NCBI RefSeq assembly: GCF_000443165.1
Contig: NZ_ATJV01000125.1
Coordinates: 1-64,000, forward strand
Direction: 5' to 3'
DNA: 64,000 bases
Source: Thauera terpenica 58Eu
Lineage (GTDB): Bacteria; Pseudomonadota; Gammaproteobacteria; Burkholderiales; Rhodocyclaceae
Shown here: positions 29,189-38,563 of the stretch, piece after piece
Position numbering within the stretch: position 1 is the stretch's first letter
Layout: every line of letters begins with the position of its first letter
Notes under the pieces: generated by a model
Databases searched by the model: none
What the model saw: only the letters and a program-made list of their open reading frames with translations
What the model was told of the DNA's origin: nothing
Program-made: the position numbers and the translations under genes

Positions 29189-30994
29189 CTACCATCCACG
29201 CTGCGTGTTGCCGAAGCCAGTGCTGCCTCCGTCTCCACTGTCGGGCGGAGTTTCGCCATCTTGCGGGCGCTTGCTGTCGAGCGCTGGGTCACCCTCCGGC
29301 CGAGGGCTGCCACCGCCCCAGGCGTCCTCTTGCTGCCCCCAGCCACCGTCGTCGCCGCTCTGGACATTGATCTCGATGGTGTCCAGATCGACCTTGACCG
29401 CCTTGTCGAGACCGGATGTCACCAGTCCGGGGAAGGCGATGAGCGCTGCGACCATCGCGATCTGGATGATCACGAAGGGGATGGAGCCGCGATAGATGTC
29501 CATGGTCTTCACGCTCGCGACATTCTTCCCCGTGATGCGATCGAGATAGTCCTTCGCGGGCGCGACGCTGCGCAGATAGAACAGCGCGAAGCCGAAAGGC
29601 GGCGTGAGGAAGGAGGTCTGCAGGTTCATTGCCAGCAGCACGCCGAACCACACCAGGTCGATGCCCAGCTTGTCGGCCACCGGCGCCAGCAGCGGCACGA
29701 GGATGAAGGCGATCTCGAAGAAGTCGATGAAGAAGCCCAGGAAGAAGATCACCACGTTCACGAACACCAGAAAGCCGATCTGGCCGCCCGGGAGTTTGTC
29801 GAACAGGTGTTCGACCCAGATCTGGCCATCGACCGCGGTGAAGGTGAAGCTGAAGATGGTCGAGCCGATGAGGATGAAGAGCACGAAGCAGGACAGGCGT
29901 GCGGTGGATTCAAGTGCATTGCGGAGCAGGGGCAGGTCGAGTTTGCCGCGTGCAAAAGCCATGGCCATGCCGCCGATCGCGCCCATTGCGCCGCCTTCGG
30001 TCGGCGTGGCGATGCCGAGGAAAATCGTGCCGAGCACAAGAAAGATCAGCGCCAGTGGCGGGATGAGCACGAAGGTGACGCGTTCGGTGATGCGCGACAG
30101 CAGGCCAAACCCCAGGGCCTTGTTGATGAGGGCGCCGAAGAAGGCGAGCAGGGTGCCGCAGGTGAGCGCAAGGACGATGGTTTCATCCAGCGGTGCCGAG
30201 ATCTCCTCGCCCTTGAATGCGCTCAGGATCTCGCTGTAGTTCAGACCGAAGACCACCGACACGGTCGTGACCAGGGCGCCGAACACGAGCAGCGAGCGCA
30301 TCCCGGAGTGGCCGTTCGGTTCGCGGTAGTGACGGGCTTCGGGTGGCAGGGCCGGGACCAGCTTTGGCTTGAAGATCGCCAGCCCGATGATGAACAGGGC
30401 ATAGAGTGCAACGAGCGCGAACGCCGGGATGAAGGCGCCCTTGTAGAGGTCGCCCACGCTGCGGCCGAGTTGGTCCGCCATCACGATCAGCACCAATGAG
30501 GGCGGGAGGATCTGTGCCAGCGTGCCCGAGGCAGTGATGGCGCCGGATGCCACCGCCGGGCTATAGCCGAAGCGCAGCATGATGGGCAGCGAAATGAGCC
30601 CCATCGAGATCACCGAGGCGGCGACGACGCCGGTGGTGGCAGCCAGCAGCGCACCGACGAAGAGCACGGCAAGGGCCAGACCGCCGCGAATGGGTCCGAA
30701 CACCTGGCCCACCGTGTCGAGCAGGTCTTCGGCCATGCCGCTGCGCTCGAGGATCAGCCCCATCAGGGTGAAGAAGGGAATGGCGAGCAGGGTCTCGTTC
30801 TGGATGATGCCGAATACGCGCAAGGGCAGGGCCTGGAACAGGCTGGCCGGCAAAAGACCGAACTCCATGCCCAGGAAACCGAACAGCAGGCCGCAGGAGG
30901 CGAGCGAGAACGCCACCGGGAAGCCGGTGAGCAGGAACAGGATCAGCGACCCGAACATGAGTTCGGGGACATGGGCGGCAAAGAGCTCTGTCAT
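29189..30994 (-). CDS. dctM: TRAP transporter large permease (DctM-like)
   Basis: This 601-residue multi-span protein is the large membrane subunit of a tripartite TRAP transporter, which uses a sodium or proton gradient to import organic acids. It contains [38 protein letters not shown] and [12 protein letters not shown], all typical. It is longer than classic DctM (about 430) because of an insert in the middle and a soluble Gly/Asp/Pro-rich tail of about 65 residues. The ATG overlaps the dctQ stop (ATGA). Its binding protein gene lies upstream in the same operon. Confidence 0.92.
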   Translation of the reverse strand: MTELFAAHVPELMFGSLILFLLTGFPVAFSLASCGLLFGFLGMEFGLLPASLFQALPLRVFGIIQNETLLAIPFFTLMGLILERSGMAEDLLDTVGQVFGPIRGGLALAVLFVGALLAATTGVVAASVISMGLISLPIMLRFGYSPAVASGAITASGTLAQILPPSLVLIVMADQLGRSVGDLYKGAFIPAFALVALYALFIIGLAIFKPKLVPALPPEARHYREPNGHSGMRSLLVFGALVTTVSVVFGLNYSEILSAFKGEEISAPLDETIVLALTCGTLLAFFGALINKALGFGLLSRITERVTFVLIPPLALIFLVLGTIFLGIATPTEGGAMGAIGGMAMAFARGKLDLPLLRNALESTARLSCFVLFILIGSTIFSFTFTAVDGQIWVEHLFDKLPGGQIGFLVFVNVVIFFLGFFIDFFEIAFILVPLLAPVADKLGIDLVWFGVLLAMNLQTSFLTPPFGFALFYLRSVAPAKDYLDRITGKNVASVKTMDIYRGSIPFVIIQIAMVAALIAFPGLVTSGLDKAVKVDLDTIEINVQSGDDGGWGQQEDAWGGGSPRPEGDPALDSKRPQDGETPPDSGDGGSTGFGNTQRGW

Positions 30995-31581
30995 TTCGGC
31001 TCCTCCACCGTGCTGTCCGTGTGCGCAGCCACTGCTGCGGCCTGGTCGTCATGTCCGCCCAGCAGCAACGGGTTCGGTCCCTTGCCGTGCAGGAAGGCGA
31101 TGCGCTTGATCAGTTCGGAAACGGCCTGCAGTCCAAGCAGCGCGAAGCCTGCGGGCACCAGGGCATAGACTGGCCAACGGATCAGTCCGCCGGAGTTGGA
31201 AGACATCTCGCCCGAAATGTAGGCGCCTTTGACGATGGGCCAGGCAAAGTCGATCATGAACCAGCACAAGGGCAGCAGGAAGACGAGGATGCCGACGATG
31301 TCGATGAACATGCGCGTGCGCATCGACAGCCTGGAGGCGACGACGTCGATGCGCACATGGGCGTTCTGCAGGAAGGTGAAGCCCGCGCCGAGCAGGAATA
31401 CAGCGCCAAACAGGTACCACTGGATCTCGAGGAAGGCGTTGGAGCCGAGGTTGAATGCCTTGCGCGCAATGGCGTTTCCAGCGCTGATCACGGTGGCGGC
31501 GAGCACCAGCCAGATGATGAATTTGCCAAAGAGTCGGCTCACGGCATCGATGACGCCTGAGAGGCGGAGGAGGGTGTCCAT
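30991..31581 (-). CDS. dctQ: TRAP transporter small permease (DctQ-like)
   Basis: This 196-residue protein has about four membrane segments and is the small membrane subunit of the TRAP transporter. NAFLEIQWYLFGAVFLLGAG and FLQNAHVRIDV are hallmarks of DctQ proteins. The ATG at 31581 (MDTLLRLSGVID) follows a GGTTCCAGGTC leader. It lies 133 bases after dctP, with a strong stem-loop between, and overlaps dctM. Confidence 0.9.
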   Translation of the reverse strand: MDTLLRLSGVIDAVSRLFGKFIIWLVLAATVISAGNAIARKAFNLGSNAFLEIQWYLFGAVFLLGAGFTFLQNAHVRIDVVASRLSMRTRMFIDIVGILVFLLPLCWFMIDFAWPIVKGAYISGEMSSNSGGLIRWPVYALVPAGFALLGLQAVSELIKRIAFLHGKGPNPLLLGGHDDQAAAVAAHTDSTVEEPK

Positions 31582-31674
31582 AGGAATGACCTGGAACCTT
31601 TCGAGCACAAAAATGCCGAGCTGGGCGTGTGGCGCGCTCGGCTGCGAGAATTTTTGCGCTGCGGAAACGGGAAG

Positions 31675-31707
31675 ACCATCGAGAGCCGGCGCGTGGCTCT
31701 CGATGGT
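31675..31707 (-). promoter_or_regulatory. 13-bp perfect stem-loop between dctP and dctQ
   Basis: ACCATCGAGAGCC pairs perfectly with GGCTCTCGATGGT across a 7-base loop. It starts seven bases after the dctP stop. No T-run follows on the minus strand, so it is more likely an mRNA-stabilising or partial-termination element that keeps dctP expression above dctQM. Confidence 0.6.
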
Positions 31708-31714
31708 CAGGGTG

Positions 31715-32797
31715 TTACAGCTTCTGTGAGGCCAGATACTGCGAGTAGTTGCTCTCTGCGACCGACTCCCACTGGACCTGCTCGGCCAGGAAGCGACTGA
31801 AATCGGGGTAGATCTTCTTCCAGTTCGGGTTCTTGTCGTTGAGCTCGGCATAGACCTCGCGCGAAGCCTTGAAGGCGGCGTCCATGAAGTCCTTCGGGAA
31901 GCGCGAGAGCTTGGCCCCTTCGGCGATCAACTGCTTGAGTGCGCTCGGGTTGCGGGCATCGTAGCGCGCCTGGCAACCCACGTGAGCCGCGGCCGCCGCC
32001 TGCGAAACGATGGCCTGATACTCGGGTGACAGGCTGCTCCACTGTTTGTCGTTGATGTAGAGCGAGAACTGCGTGCTGCCTTCCCACCACGCCGGGTAGT
32101 AATAGTTCTTGGCGACCTTGTGCAGACCCAGTTTCAGGTCATCGTAGGGGCCGATCCATTCCGCGGCATCGATCGTGCCTTTTTCCAGTGCCTGGTAGAT
32201 GTCACCGGCCGGGATGTTCTGCGGTACGGCGCCGAGCTTGGCCAGCACGCGCCCACCAAAGCCCCCGACGCGGAACTTGAGGCCGTCGATGTCCTTCACC
32301 GAATTGATTTCCTTGCGGTACCAGCCGCCCATCTGGGCGCCGGTGTTGCCGCAGGGGAAGTTCACGATGTTGTACTGGGCGTAGAACTCACGCAGCAGCT
32401 TCAGGCCGTTGCCTTCGTACATCCACGCGGTCATTGCGCGCGAGGTCATGCCGAAGGGAATGGTGCAGTCGAAGGCGAAGGTTTCGTCCTTGCCGAAGAA
32501 ATAGTAGGGCGCAGTGTGTGCGCATTCGACGGTGCCTTGCTGGACGGCGTCGACCACGCCAAAAGCGGGAACGAGCTCGCCGCCGGGGTGAACCGAGATG
32601 ACGAACTTGCCGCCGGTGGCGTCCGCTACATGTTTGGCAAAGGCCTCGCTCGCGCCAAATACGGTATCGAGCGACTTCGGGAAGCTCGAGGCCAGGCGCC
32701 AGCGAATCTGCTGCTGGGCGTGGACGATGGCTGGGGCGGTGCCTGCAGCCAGAATGCCGGCGATGCCGGCGCCGTGCAGAAATTTGCGACGTTCCAT
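31715..32797 (-). CDS. dctP: TRAP transporter substrate-binding protein, TakP-like
   Basis: This 360-residue periplasmic protein captures the substrate for the TRAP permease. A twin-arginine signal (MERRKFLHGAGIAGILAAG) is visible. The segments RVGGFGGRVLAKLGAVPQ and EWIGPYDDLKLGLHKVAKN followed by YYYPAWWEGS closely resemble TakP of Rhodobacter, which binds 2-oxo acids with a metal ion. Hence pyruvate-like or other 2-oxo acids are likely substrates (inference). ATG 32797 has GAGGAGACACC before it. It leads the dctPQM operon. Confidence 0.88.
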   Translation of the reverse strand: MERRKFLHGAGIAGILAAGTAPAIVHAQQQIRWRLASSFPKSLDTVFGASEAFAKHVADATGGKFVISVHPGGELVPAFGVVDAVQQGTVECAHTAPYYFFGKDETFAFDCTIPFGMTSRAMTAWMYEGNGLKLLREFYAQYNIVNFPCGNTGAQMGGWYRKEINSVKDIDGLKFRVGGFGGRVLAKLGAVPQNIPAGDIYQALEKGTIDAAEWIGPYDDLKLGLHKVAKNYYYPAWWEGSTQFSLYINDKQWSSLSPEYQAIVSQAAAAAHVGCQARYDARNPSALKQLIAEGAKLSRFPKDFMDAAFKASREVYAELNDKNPNWKKIYPDFSRFLAEQVQWESVAESNYSQYLASQKL

Positions 32798-32842
32798 GGT
32801 GTCTCCTCGTTGCGTGCGGGTGGAATCGAATCGTTGAATTGA

Positions 32843-32881
32843 ATTATAGGAAGCATTGATCCGTGCTCGTAATCCACGGAT
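32843..32881 (-). promoter_or_regulatory. dctP promoter with overlapping inverted-repeat operator candidate
   Basis: A perfect TATAAT (32848-32843, minus strand) lies about 46 bases before the dctP ATG. Over the -35 position sits the inverted repeat ATCCGTG-N9-CACGGAT (32859-32881), a likely repressor or activator site. No regulator gene is adjacent, so the binding protein is unknown. Confidence 0.55.
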
Positions 32882-32928
32882 AACCCTAATGCTCGCCGTA
32901 TTTGTCATATTCGCGCCCGGATTCAGGC

Positions 32929-33597
32929 CTACGGGAGTTCGTCAAGTGCGTCGCGCAGATGGGTTTCATCGGCCCAGGCGAGCAACTGCCATTGCCCGGC
33001 AGTGTGCTCGATCCAGTTCAGTGCAGCGTTCGGGATCGCCACTCTGCGCGCGGCGGCCATTGATCCGCCCGTGACCAGGCGATGCACGATGTCGAGCACG
33101 CCGCCATGGGTGACCACCAGAACCCGCTCGCCCGCATGCCGGCGTGCGATTTCGTGCATTGCCTCATGCACCCGCCGGGAGAATGCGGCCAGGCTTTCCC
33201 CCTGTTCTGGAAAGGCGAGCTCGAACTCGCGCTGCCTGAAGCGGTGATAGAGCTCGGGGTGCAGGCGCTCGGCTTCGGCGTGGGTCAGGCCCTGAAAGAG
33301 ACCATAGTGACGCTCACGCAGGCGTAGGTCGTGGGTCGCGACCAGTCCTTGCCTGCGCATGAGCGCGGTGGCGGTCTGGCGCGCGCGCTGCAGATCGCTG
33401 CAGTACAGGGCGTCAAAGCGTTGCCCCTGGAGCTCAAGGTGGCGCGCAGTGTTTTCGGCCTGGGCAAGCCCCCTGTCATTGAGCGGGATGTCGATATGGC
33501 CCTGGAGTCGGCGCTCTGCGTTCCAGGCGGTCTCGCCGTGGCGTACGAGGCAGATCGTGCAGCGCGCGGCGTGGACTGTTGGCTGTGTCGTTTTCAT
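32929..33597 (-). CDS. Histidine phosphatase family protein
   Basis: This 222-residue protein belongs to the phosphoglycerate mutase-like histidine phosphatases. The catalytic motif LVRHGETAWN and the second histidine in VVTHGGVLDIVHR are present, as are YCSDLQRARQTA and the acid residue in LRLRERHYG. It could be a broad phosphatase or a CobC/GpmB-like enzyme; the substrate cannot be told. The ATG at 33597 (MKTTQPTVH) is preferred over an upstream in-frame start. It sits between the two TRAP loci and diverges from the second. Confidence 0.85.
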   Translation of the reverse strand: MKTTQPTVHAARCTICLVRHGETAWNAERRLQGHIDIPLNDRGLAQAENTARHLELQGQRFDALYCSDLQRARQTATALMRRQGLVATHDLRLRERHYGLFQGLTHAEAERLHPELYHRFRQREFELAFPEQGESLAAFSRRVHEAMHEIARRHAGERVLVVTHGGVLDIVHRLVTGGSMAAARRVAIPNAALNWIEHTAGQWQLLAWADETHLRDALDELP

Positions 33598-33610
33598 CGA
33601 TTCTGGCAGA

Positions 33611-33631
33611 GCCACTGCACGCGGCAGTGGC
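33611..33631. repeat. Palindrome between histidine phosphatase and second TRAP locus
   Basis: GCCACTGC-N5-GCAGTGGC is a perfect 8-bp inverted repeat. It begins 14 bases upstream of the phosphatase ATG and 95 bases before the TRAP start, so it could be an operator for either gene or a 5' hairpin. Confidence 0.4.
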
Positions 33632-33725
33632 ATGCTGTGGAATAATCCGGATTTGCTGAGGTACCGTCGCGCCTTTTCATGCGTCTTCGGCCGTTAAGGT
33701 CACGGTACGGTTTCTGGAGTTCTCC

Positions 33726-34352
33726 GTGCCCTTTTTGCTGCGTATTTCCCGCTTGATTGACTGGATCAACGAGCGGGTCGGCCGTAGTGTCATGTGGCTG
33801 GTGCTGATTGCGGTCCTGATCAGTGCCGGCAATGCGCTCGTCCGCAAGCTGTTTAACACAAGCTCCAACGCCCTGCTCGAAATCCAGTGGTACCTGTTTG
33901 CCGCGATCTTCATGCTCGCCGCAGGCTACACCTTTCTGCGCAACGAACATGTGCGCATCGACGTTCTGACCAGCCGCCTGTCGCCGCGCATGCAGAACAT
34001 CGTCGACATCGTCGGCATCATCCTCTTTCTGATGCCGATGGCGGCGCTGATCCTGTGGCTGTCATGGCCGATCGTGATGAATTCGCTGCAATCGGGTGAA
34101 ATGTCGCAGAACTCGGGCGGCCTCATCCGTTGGCCGGTGAAGATGATGCTGCCGCTCGGTCTGGGGCTGTTGCTGCTCCAGGCCCTGTCGGAGCTCATCA
34201 AGCGCATCGCCTTCCTCTCCGGCCATGGGCCCAATCCCTTGCTCAAACGCGGTGCGGCAGTCGCTGCAGCCGAGGAGCTGATGGCCGCGATCAAGGCTCA
34301 GGACAAGCTTGGAGGCAAGGAAGGGGGCGGGAGCGGGGGCGTCGTGAAATGA
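33726..34352 (+). CDS. TRAP transporter small permease (DctQ-like), second copy
   Basis: This 208-residue small TRAP subunit is clearly paralogous to the dctQ at 30991-31581: NALLEIQWYLFAAIFMLAAG and FLRNEHVRIDV match almost word for word. It has about four membrane segments and a Lys/Gly-rich tail. Start is a GTG with GGAG seven bases upstream. It overlaps the following large permease (ATGA). No substrate-binding protein gene is adjacent, so it may share the dctP at 31715-32797. Confidence 0.88.
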   Translation: MPFLLRISRLIDWINERVGRSVMWLVLIAVLISAGNALVRKLFNTSSNALLEIQWYLFAAIFMLAAGYTFLRNEHVRIDVLTSRLSPRMQNIVDIVGIILFLMPMAALILWLSWPIVMNSLQSGEMSQNSGGLIRWPVKMMLPLGLGLLLLQALSELIKRIAFLSGHGPNPLLKRGAAVAAAEELMAAIKAQDKLGGKEGGGSGGVVK

Positions 34353-35995
34353 CGGAGTTCCTGATCGCCAACATGGCGCCGCTGATGTTCGCGTCGCTGG
34401 TCGTGTTCCTGCTGTGCGGCTTTCCGGTTGCTTTTTCCCTGGCCGCCAACGGCATCCTGTTCGGACTCATCGGTATCGAACTCGGTCTGCTGCACGGCGC
34501 CCTGTTCCAGGCCCTGCCCGAGCGCATCTTCGGCATCATGGCCAATGACACACTGCTTGCCGTGCCCTTCTTCACCTTCATGGGCCTGATACTCGAGCGC
34601 AGCGGCATGGCCGAAGACCTGCTCGATACCATCGGGCAGTTGTTCGGTCCGGTTCGTGGCGGTCTGGCTTTCGCGGTGGTTTTTGTCGGCGCGCTGCTGG
34701 CGGCCACCACCGGCGTGGTGGCGGCGTCGGTGATCTCGATGGGGCTGATCTCCTTGCCCATCATGTTGCGTTACGGTTACGACCATCGCCTGGCAACCGG
34801 CGTCATCGCGGCCTCCGGTACGCTGGCGCAGATCGTTCCGCCCTCGCTGGTGCTGATCGTGATGGCCGATCAGCTCGGGCGTTCGGTGGGCGACATGTAC
34901 CAGGGTGCGCTGCTGCCCGGCCTGATCCTGACCGGCATGTACCTGGGCTATGTCGGGCTGGTGGCGATTTTCCGCCCCGCGTTGGCGCCAGCGATGCCGC
35001 TCGAGGCGCGCACGCTGAGGGAGGACAGCGGCGCGAGCGGGCTGCGTTCGCTGGCCTGGTTGTTCGCCATCGCGGTCGCCGGCGCGTGGCTGTTTGCCAA
35101 CCGGGTCTACAGTGCGGACGCGCCGCGCGATAAGCTGGTGGTGGTGTCGTCAATGGTCGGCATCGGCATCGCCTTCGTCATCGCGATTCTCAATCGCATC
35201 CTTGGCCTCGGGCTGCTGTCGCGCATGGCAGAGCGCATCACCTTCGTGCTGATCCCACCGCTGGGGTTGATCTTCCTTGTGCTTGGCACCATCTTCATCG
35301 GTGTCGCCACGCCGACCGAAGGCGGGGCCATGGGCGCGAGCGGTGCGCTGTTGATGGCCTTGTTGCGTGCGCGCCTGTCGCTCCCGCTGCTCAAGCAGGC
35401 GATGGACTCGACCACCAAGCTGTCCTGCTTCGTGATCTTCATCCTGATCGGCTCGAGCGTGTTCAGTCTGACCTTTCGCGGGGTGGACGGAGATCTCTGG
35501 GTCGAGCATCTGATGACCTCCTTGCCGGGGGGGCAGACGGGCTTCCTGATCGCGGTGAACATCCTTGTGTTCATCCTTGCCTTCTTCCTCGATTACTTCG
35601 AGCTTGCCTTCATCATCGTCCCCTTGCTGGCGCCGGTTGCGGACAAGCTCGGCATCGATCTGATCTGGTTCGGTGTGCTGCTGGCGGTCAACATGCAGAC
35701 CTCCTTCCTGCATCCGCCGTTCGGGTTCGCCTTGTTCTTCCTGCGCTCGGTCGCGTCGGAGAAGGTGAAGACTGCCTCGATCTATTGGGGGGCCGTGCCT
35801 TTCGTCATCATCCAGCTGCTTGCGGTGGGGCTGATCATCATGTTTCCGGGCTTGGTCTCGCATGATGGGGGGCATGTGAAGCCCGGCGTGCAGCAGGAGC
35901 TCAATCTCGACCAGTTGCTGCACGGTGGCGGTGGCGCGGCCGCGCCGGAAGACCATGGTGCCAGCGATCTGATGCGCCAGTTGCAGGGCAATTAG
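34349..35995 (+). CDS. TRAP transporter large permease (DctM-like), second copy
   Basis: This 548-residue large TRAP subunit is a close paralogue of the dctM at 29189-30994 ([52 protein letters not shown]). It also carries the middle insert but has a different, shorter hydrophilic tail. It is co-translated with the small permease. The absence of its own binding protein is odd for a TRAP locus. Confidence 0.9.
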   Translation: MTEFLIANMAPLMFASLVVFLLCGFPVAFSLAANGILFGLIGIELGLLHGALFQALPERIFGIMANDTLLAVPFFTFMGLILERSGMAEDLLDTIGQLFGPVRGGLAFAVVFVGALLAATTGVVAASVISMGLISLPIMLRYGYDHRLATGVIAASGTLAQIVPPSLVLIVMADQLGRSVGDMYQGALLPGLILTGMYLGYVGLVAIFRPALAPAMPLEARTLREDSGASGLRSLAWLFAIAVAGAWLFANRVYSADAPRDKLVVVSSMVGIGIAFVIAILNRILGLGLLSRMAERITFVLIPPLGLIFLVLGTIFIGVATPTEGGAMGASGALLMALLRARLSLPLLKQAMDSTTKLSCFVIFILIGSSVFSLTFRGVDGDLWVEHLMTSLPGGQTGFLIAVNILVFILAFFLDYFELAFIIVPLLAPVADKLGIDLIWFGVLLAVNMQTSFLHPPFGFALFFLRSVASEKVKTASIYWGAVPFVIIQLLAVGLIIMFPGLVSHDGGHVKPGVQQELNLDQLLHGGGGAAAPEDHGASDLMRQLQGN

Positions 35996-36088
35996 CGACA
36001 GGGTCGTTGCTGGCATCGCCGAGCGCTCGTTTCGGTCGCGCTCGTCACGATGCTGGCACCCTGGCGATTTATCCGCTAAAGTCGTGGA

Positions 36089-36106
36089 CCATACGCAGCG
36101 GTATGG
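36089..36106. repeat. Inverted repeat upstream of the 3-hydroxyacyl-CoA dehydrogenase
   Basis: CCATAC-N6-GTATGG is a perfect 6-bp inverted repeat 56 bases before the ATG at 36163. It could be an operator. The 167-base gap otherwise shows no clear promoter. Confidence 0.3.
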
Positions 36107-36162
36107 GCTTCGATGCCTGACAATCGCTGTGTCGACCAAATTCCATGCGGAGAACGAGCGCG

Positions 36163-37014
36163 ATGACTATTGGCAAGATCGGTGTAGTGGGTGCTGGAAC
36201 GATGGGCAACGGCATCGCCCAGGCGTTTGCCGTCGCAGGCCAGGACGTGGTGATGATGGACGTCAGCGAAGCGCAGGTGCAGCGCGGGCTGGCGACGATC
36301 GGTGCAAGCCTGGACCGACTGATCAAGAGAGACAGGATGACGGCCGCGCAGAAAGATGCCGCCATGGCCCGCATCTCGACCGCTACCGACACGTCAGCGC
36401 TGAGCGACAGCGATCTGGTGATCGAGGCGGCGACCGAGGACCTCGCGCTCAAGCTCAAGATCTTTGCTGATCTCGATGCGGCGATGAAGCCCGATGCAAT
36501 CCTCGCCAGCAACACTTCCTCGATCTCGATCACCAAGCTCGCTGCGGCCACGAAGCGACCGAGCCAGGTCATCGGCATGCACTTCTTCAATCCGGTGCCG
36601 ATCATGGCCCTGGTGGAATTGATCAGCGGTCTGCAGACCAGCGCAGCCACCTACGCCAGGGCGGAAGAGATTGCGAAGGCAGTGGGCAAGACGGCGGTGA
36701 AGGTTCGCAACCATCCGGGCTTTGTGGTCAATCGCATGCTCTGCCCGATGATCAACGAGGCAATCTTTGCCCTCGGCGAGGGCTTGGCGACAGCGGCAGA
36801 AATCGATGAGGCCATGAAGCTGGGCTGCAATCATCCGATCGGTCCGCTCGCGCTGTGCGATCTGATCGGGCTCGATGTGGAACTGGCCGTGATGCAGGTG
36901 CTGTTCGACGGCTTCAAGGACCCGAAATACCGCCCAGCACCGCTGTTGGTGGAGATGGTTGAGGCAGGCTACCTGGGTCGCAAGTCGGGCAAGGGCTTCT
37001 TCGACTATAGCTGA
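36163..37014 (+). CDS. 3-hydroxybutyryl-CoA dehydrogenase
   Basis: This 283-residue NAD-dependent enzyme interconverts 3-hydroxyacyl-CoA and 3-oxoacyl-CoA, as in butyrate/PHB metabolism or aromatic beta-oxidation (Hbd/PaaH type). It starts with the dinucleotide loop [16 protein letters not shown]. The catalytic His is in [15 protein letters not shown], and [11 protein letters not shown] is the family signature. Length fits Hbd. The ATG at 36163 has GGAG ten bases upstream; an ATG at 36145 lacks this. A terminator shared with rho follows. Confidence 0.93.
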   Translation: MTIGKIGVVGAGTMGNGIAQAFAVAGQDVVMMDVSEAQVQRGLATIGASLDRLIKRDRMTAAQKDAAMARISTATDTSALSDSDLVIEAATEDLALKLKIFADLDAAMKPDAILASNTSSISITKLAAATKRPSQVIGMHFFNPVPIMALVELISGLQTSAATYARAEEIAKAVGKTAVKVRNHPGFVVNRMLCPMINEAIFALGEGLATAAEIDEAMKLGCNHPIGPLALCDLIGLDVELAVMQVLFDGFKDPKYRPAPLLVEMVEAGYLGRKSGKGFFDYS

Positions 37015-37052
37015 GGTCAACTCAGTCGTACCTGCGCCGCTACCGGGCGCAG

Positions 37053-37087
37053 AAAAAAACGCCACCTGCGAGGGTGGCGTTTGTGTT
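37053..37087. terminator. Bidirectional terminator between the dehydrogenase and rho
   Basis: The stem AACGCCACC/GGTGGCGTT (37058-37066 with 37073-37081) has a 6-base loop. On the minus strand it is followed by a T-run (TTTTTTTCT overlapping the stem end), ideal for rho. On the plus strand TTTGTGTTT follows, usable by the dehydrogenase gene. Confidence 0.88.
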
Positions 37088-37108
37088 TCAGATATCCCGA
37101 TCTTCTGC

Positions 37109-38563
37109 TCAGCCGCGACCGGTACGCATGGCGTCGAAGAATTCGGCGTTGCTCTTGGTGGCCTTGACCTTGTCGAGCAGGAATTCCATCGCATCGATGT
37201 CATCCATGCCGTAAAGCAGCTTGCGCAGGATCCACACCTTCTGCAATACGTCGGACTTGAGCAGCAGTTCCTCGCGCCGGGTGCCGGAGCGATTGACGTT
37301 GATCGCCGGATAGACGCGCTTTTCTGCCATGCGTCGGTCGAGGTGGAGCTCCATGTTGCCGGTGCCCTTGAATTCCTCGTAGATCACATCGTCCATGCGG
37401 CTGCCGGTGTCGATCAGCGCGGTGGCGATGATGGTCAGCGAGCCGCCTTCCTCGATGTTGCGCGCTGCGCCGAAGAAGCGTTTGGGCTTTTGCAGGGCGT
37501 TGGCATCCACGCCCCCGGTCAGCACCTTGCCCGACGCCGGCACCACGGTGTTGTAGGCGCGCGCGAGACGGGTCAGGGAGTCGAGCAGGATGACCACGTC
37601 ACGTTTGTGCTCGGTCAGGCGCTTGGCCTTTTCGATCACCATCTCGGCGACCTGGACGTGGCGGGTGGCGGGTTCATCGAAGGTGGAGGCGACGACCTCG
37701 CCCTTCACCGAGCGTTGCATTTCCGTCACTTCTTCCGGGCGCTCATCGATCAGCAGCACGATCAGGGCAGCATCGGGGTGATTGGTCGCGATCGCATGCG
37801 CGATGTGCTGCAGCATCACCGTCTTGCCGCTCTTGGGCGGTGCGACGAGCAGGCCACGCTGACCTTTGCCGATCGGCGCAATCATGTCGATGATGCGACT
37901 GGTGATGTTCTCTTCACCGCGGATCTCGCGTTCGAGCTTGAAGACTTCCTGCGGATGCAGAGGCGTCAGGTTCTCGAACAGGATCTTGGTCTTGCATTCG
38001 TCCGGCGGCCGACCGTTGATCTTGTCGAGCTTGGTCAGGGCGAAGTAGCGCTCGCCATCCTTGGGCGTGCGGATCTCGCCCTCGATGGTGTCGCCCGTGC
38101 GCAGGTTGTAGCGTCGGATCTGCGACGGCGACACGTAAATGTCGTCGGTGCCCGCGAGATACGAGGTGTCTGGGGAACGCAGGAAACCGAAGCCGTCAGG
38201 CAGCACTTCAAGTGCGCCATCGCCACAAATAGGTTCGCCCTTGCGCGCGCGATTCTTCAGCAGTGCGAAAACGAGTTCCTGCTTGCGCAGCCTGTTTGCG
38301 CCTTCAACGCCGGTCTCGAGCGCCATCTGCAGCAGTTCGCTGACGTGCAGGGCCTTGAGTTCGGAAAGGTGAAGGGCTGGAACGTTGGCATCACGGGGAG
38401 CGGAAGAGACTTCCTCGCCGGAGTTTTCAACGTCGAACAGATCGTCTTCGGTCTGCGGATTCTGGGGGGAATTACCGTCGCGGTTGCGCGCGCCGCGGCG
38501 ACGAGCGCGCGAAGCACCGCGAGAACGGGCCGGAGCTTGGTCCGGCTTAGATGTTGCTGTCAA
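37109..38563 (-). CDS. rho: Transcription termination factor Rho with N-terminal extension
   Basis: Rho is the hexameric RNA helicase that ends many transcripts. The conserved core runs from [16 protein letters not shown] through the RNA-binding DGFGFLRS and the ATPase P-loop [11 protein letters not shown] to the end. About 65 residues precede the usual start. They are Arg-rich ([16 protein letters not shown]), then acidic. No ATG or GTG exists between this extension and the core, so the TTG at 38563 is the most plausible start. That start lies inside trxA (17-base overlap). Confidence 0.93.
   Translation of the reverse strand: MTATSKPDQAPARSRGASRARRRGARNRDGNSPQNPQTEDDLFDVENSGEEVSSAPRDANVPALHLSELKALHVSELLQMALETGVEGANRLRKQELVFALLKNRARKGEPICGDGALEVLPDGFGFLRSPDTSYLAGTDDIYVSPSQIRRYNLRTGDTIEGEIRTPKDGERYFALTKLDKINGRPPDECKTKILFENLTPLHPQEVFKLEREIRGEENITSRIIDMIAPIGKGQRGLLVAPPKSGKTVMLQHIAHAIATNHPDAALIVLLIDERPEEVTEMQRSVKGEVVASTFDEPATRHVQVAEMVIEKAKRLTEHKRDVVILLDSLTRLARAYNTVVPASGKVLTGGVDANALQKPKRFFGAARNIEEGGSLTIIATALIDTGSRMDDVIYEEFKGTGNMELHLDRRMAEKRVYPAINVNRSGTRREELLLKSDVLQKVWILRKLLYGMDDIDAMEFLLDKVKATKSNAEFFDAMRTGRG

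Noticed and set aside
36045-36062. Sigma-54-like TGGCAC before the 3-hydroxyacyl-CoA dehydrogenase
   Set aside because: The matching -12 TTGCA at the required spacing is absent.
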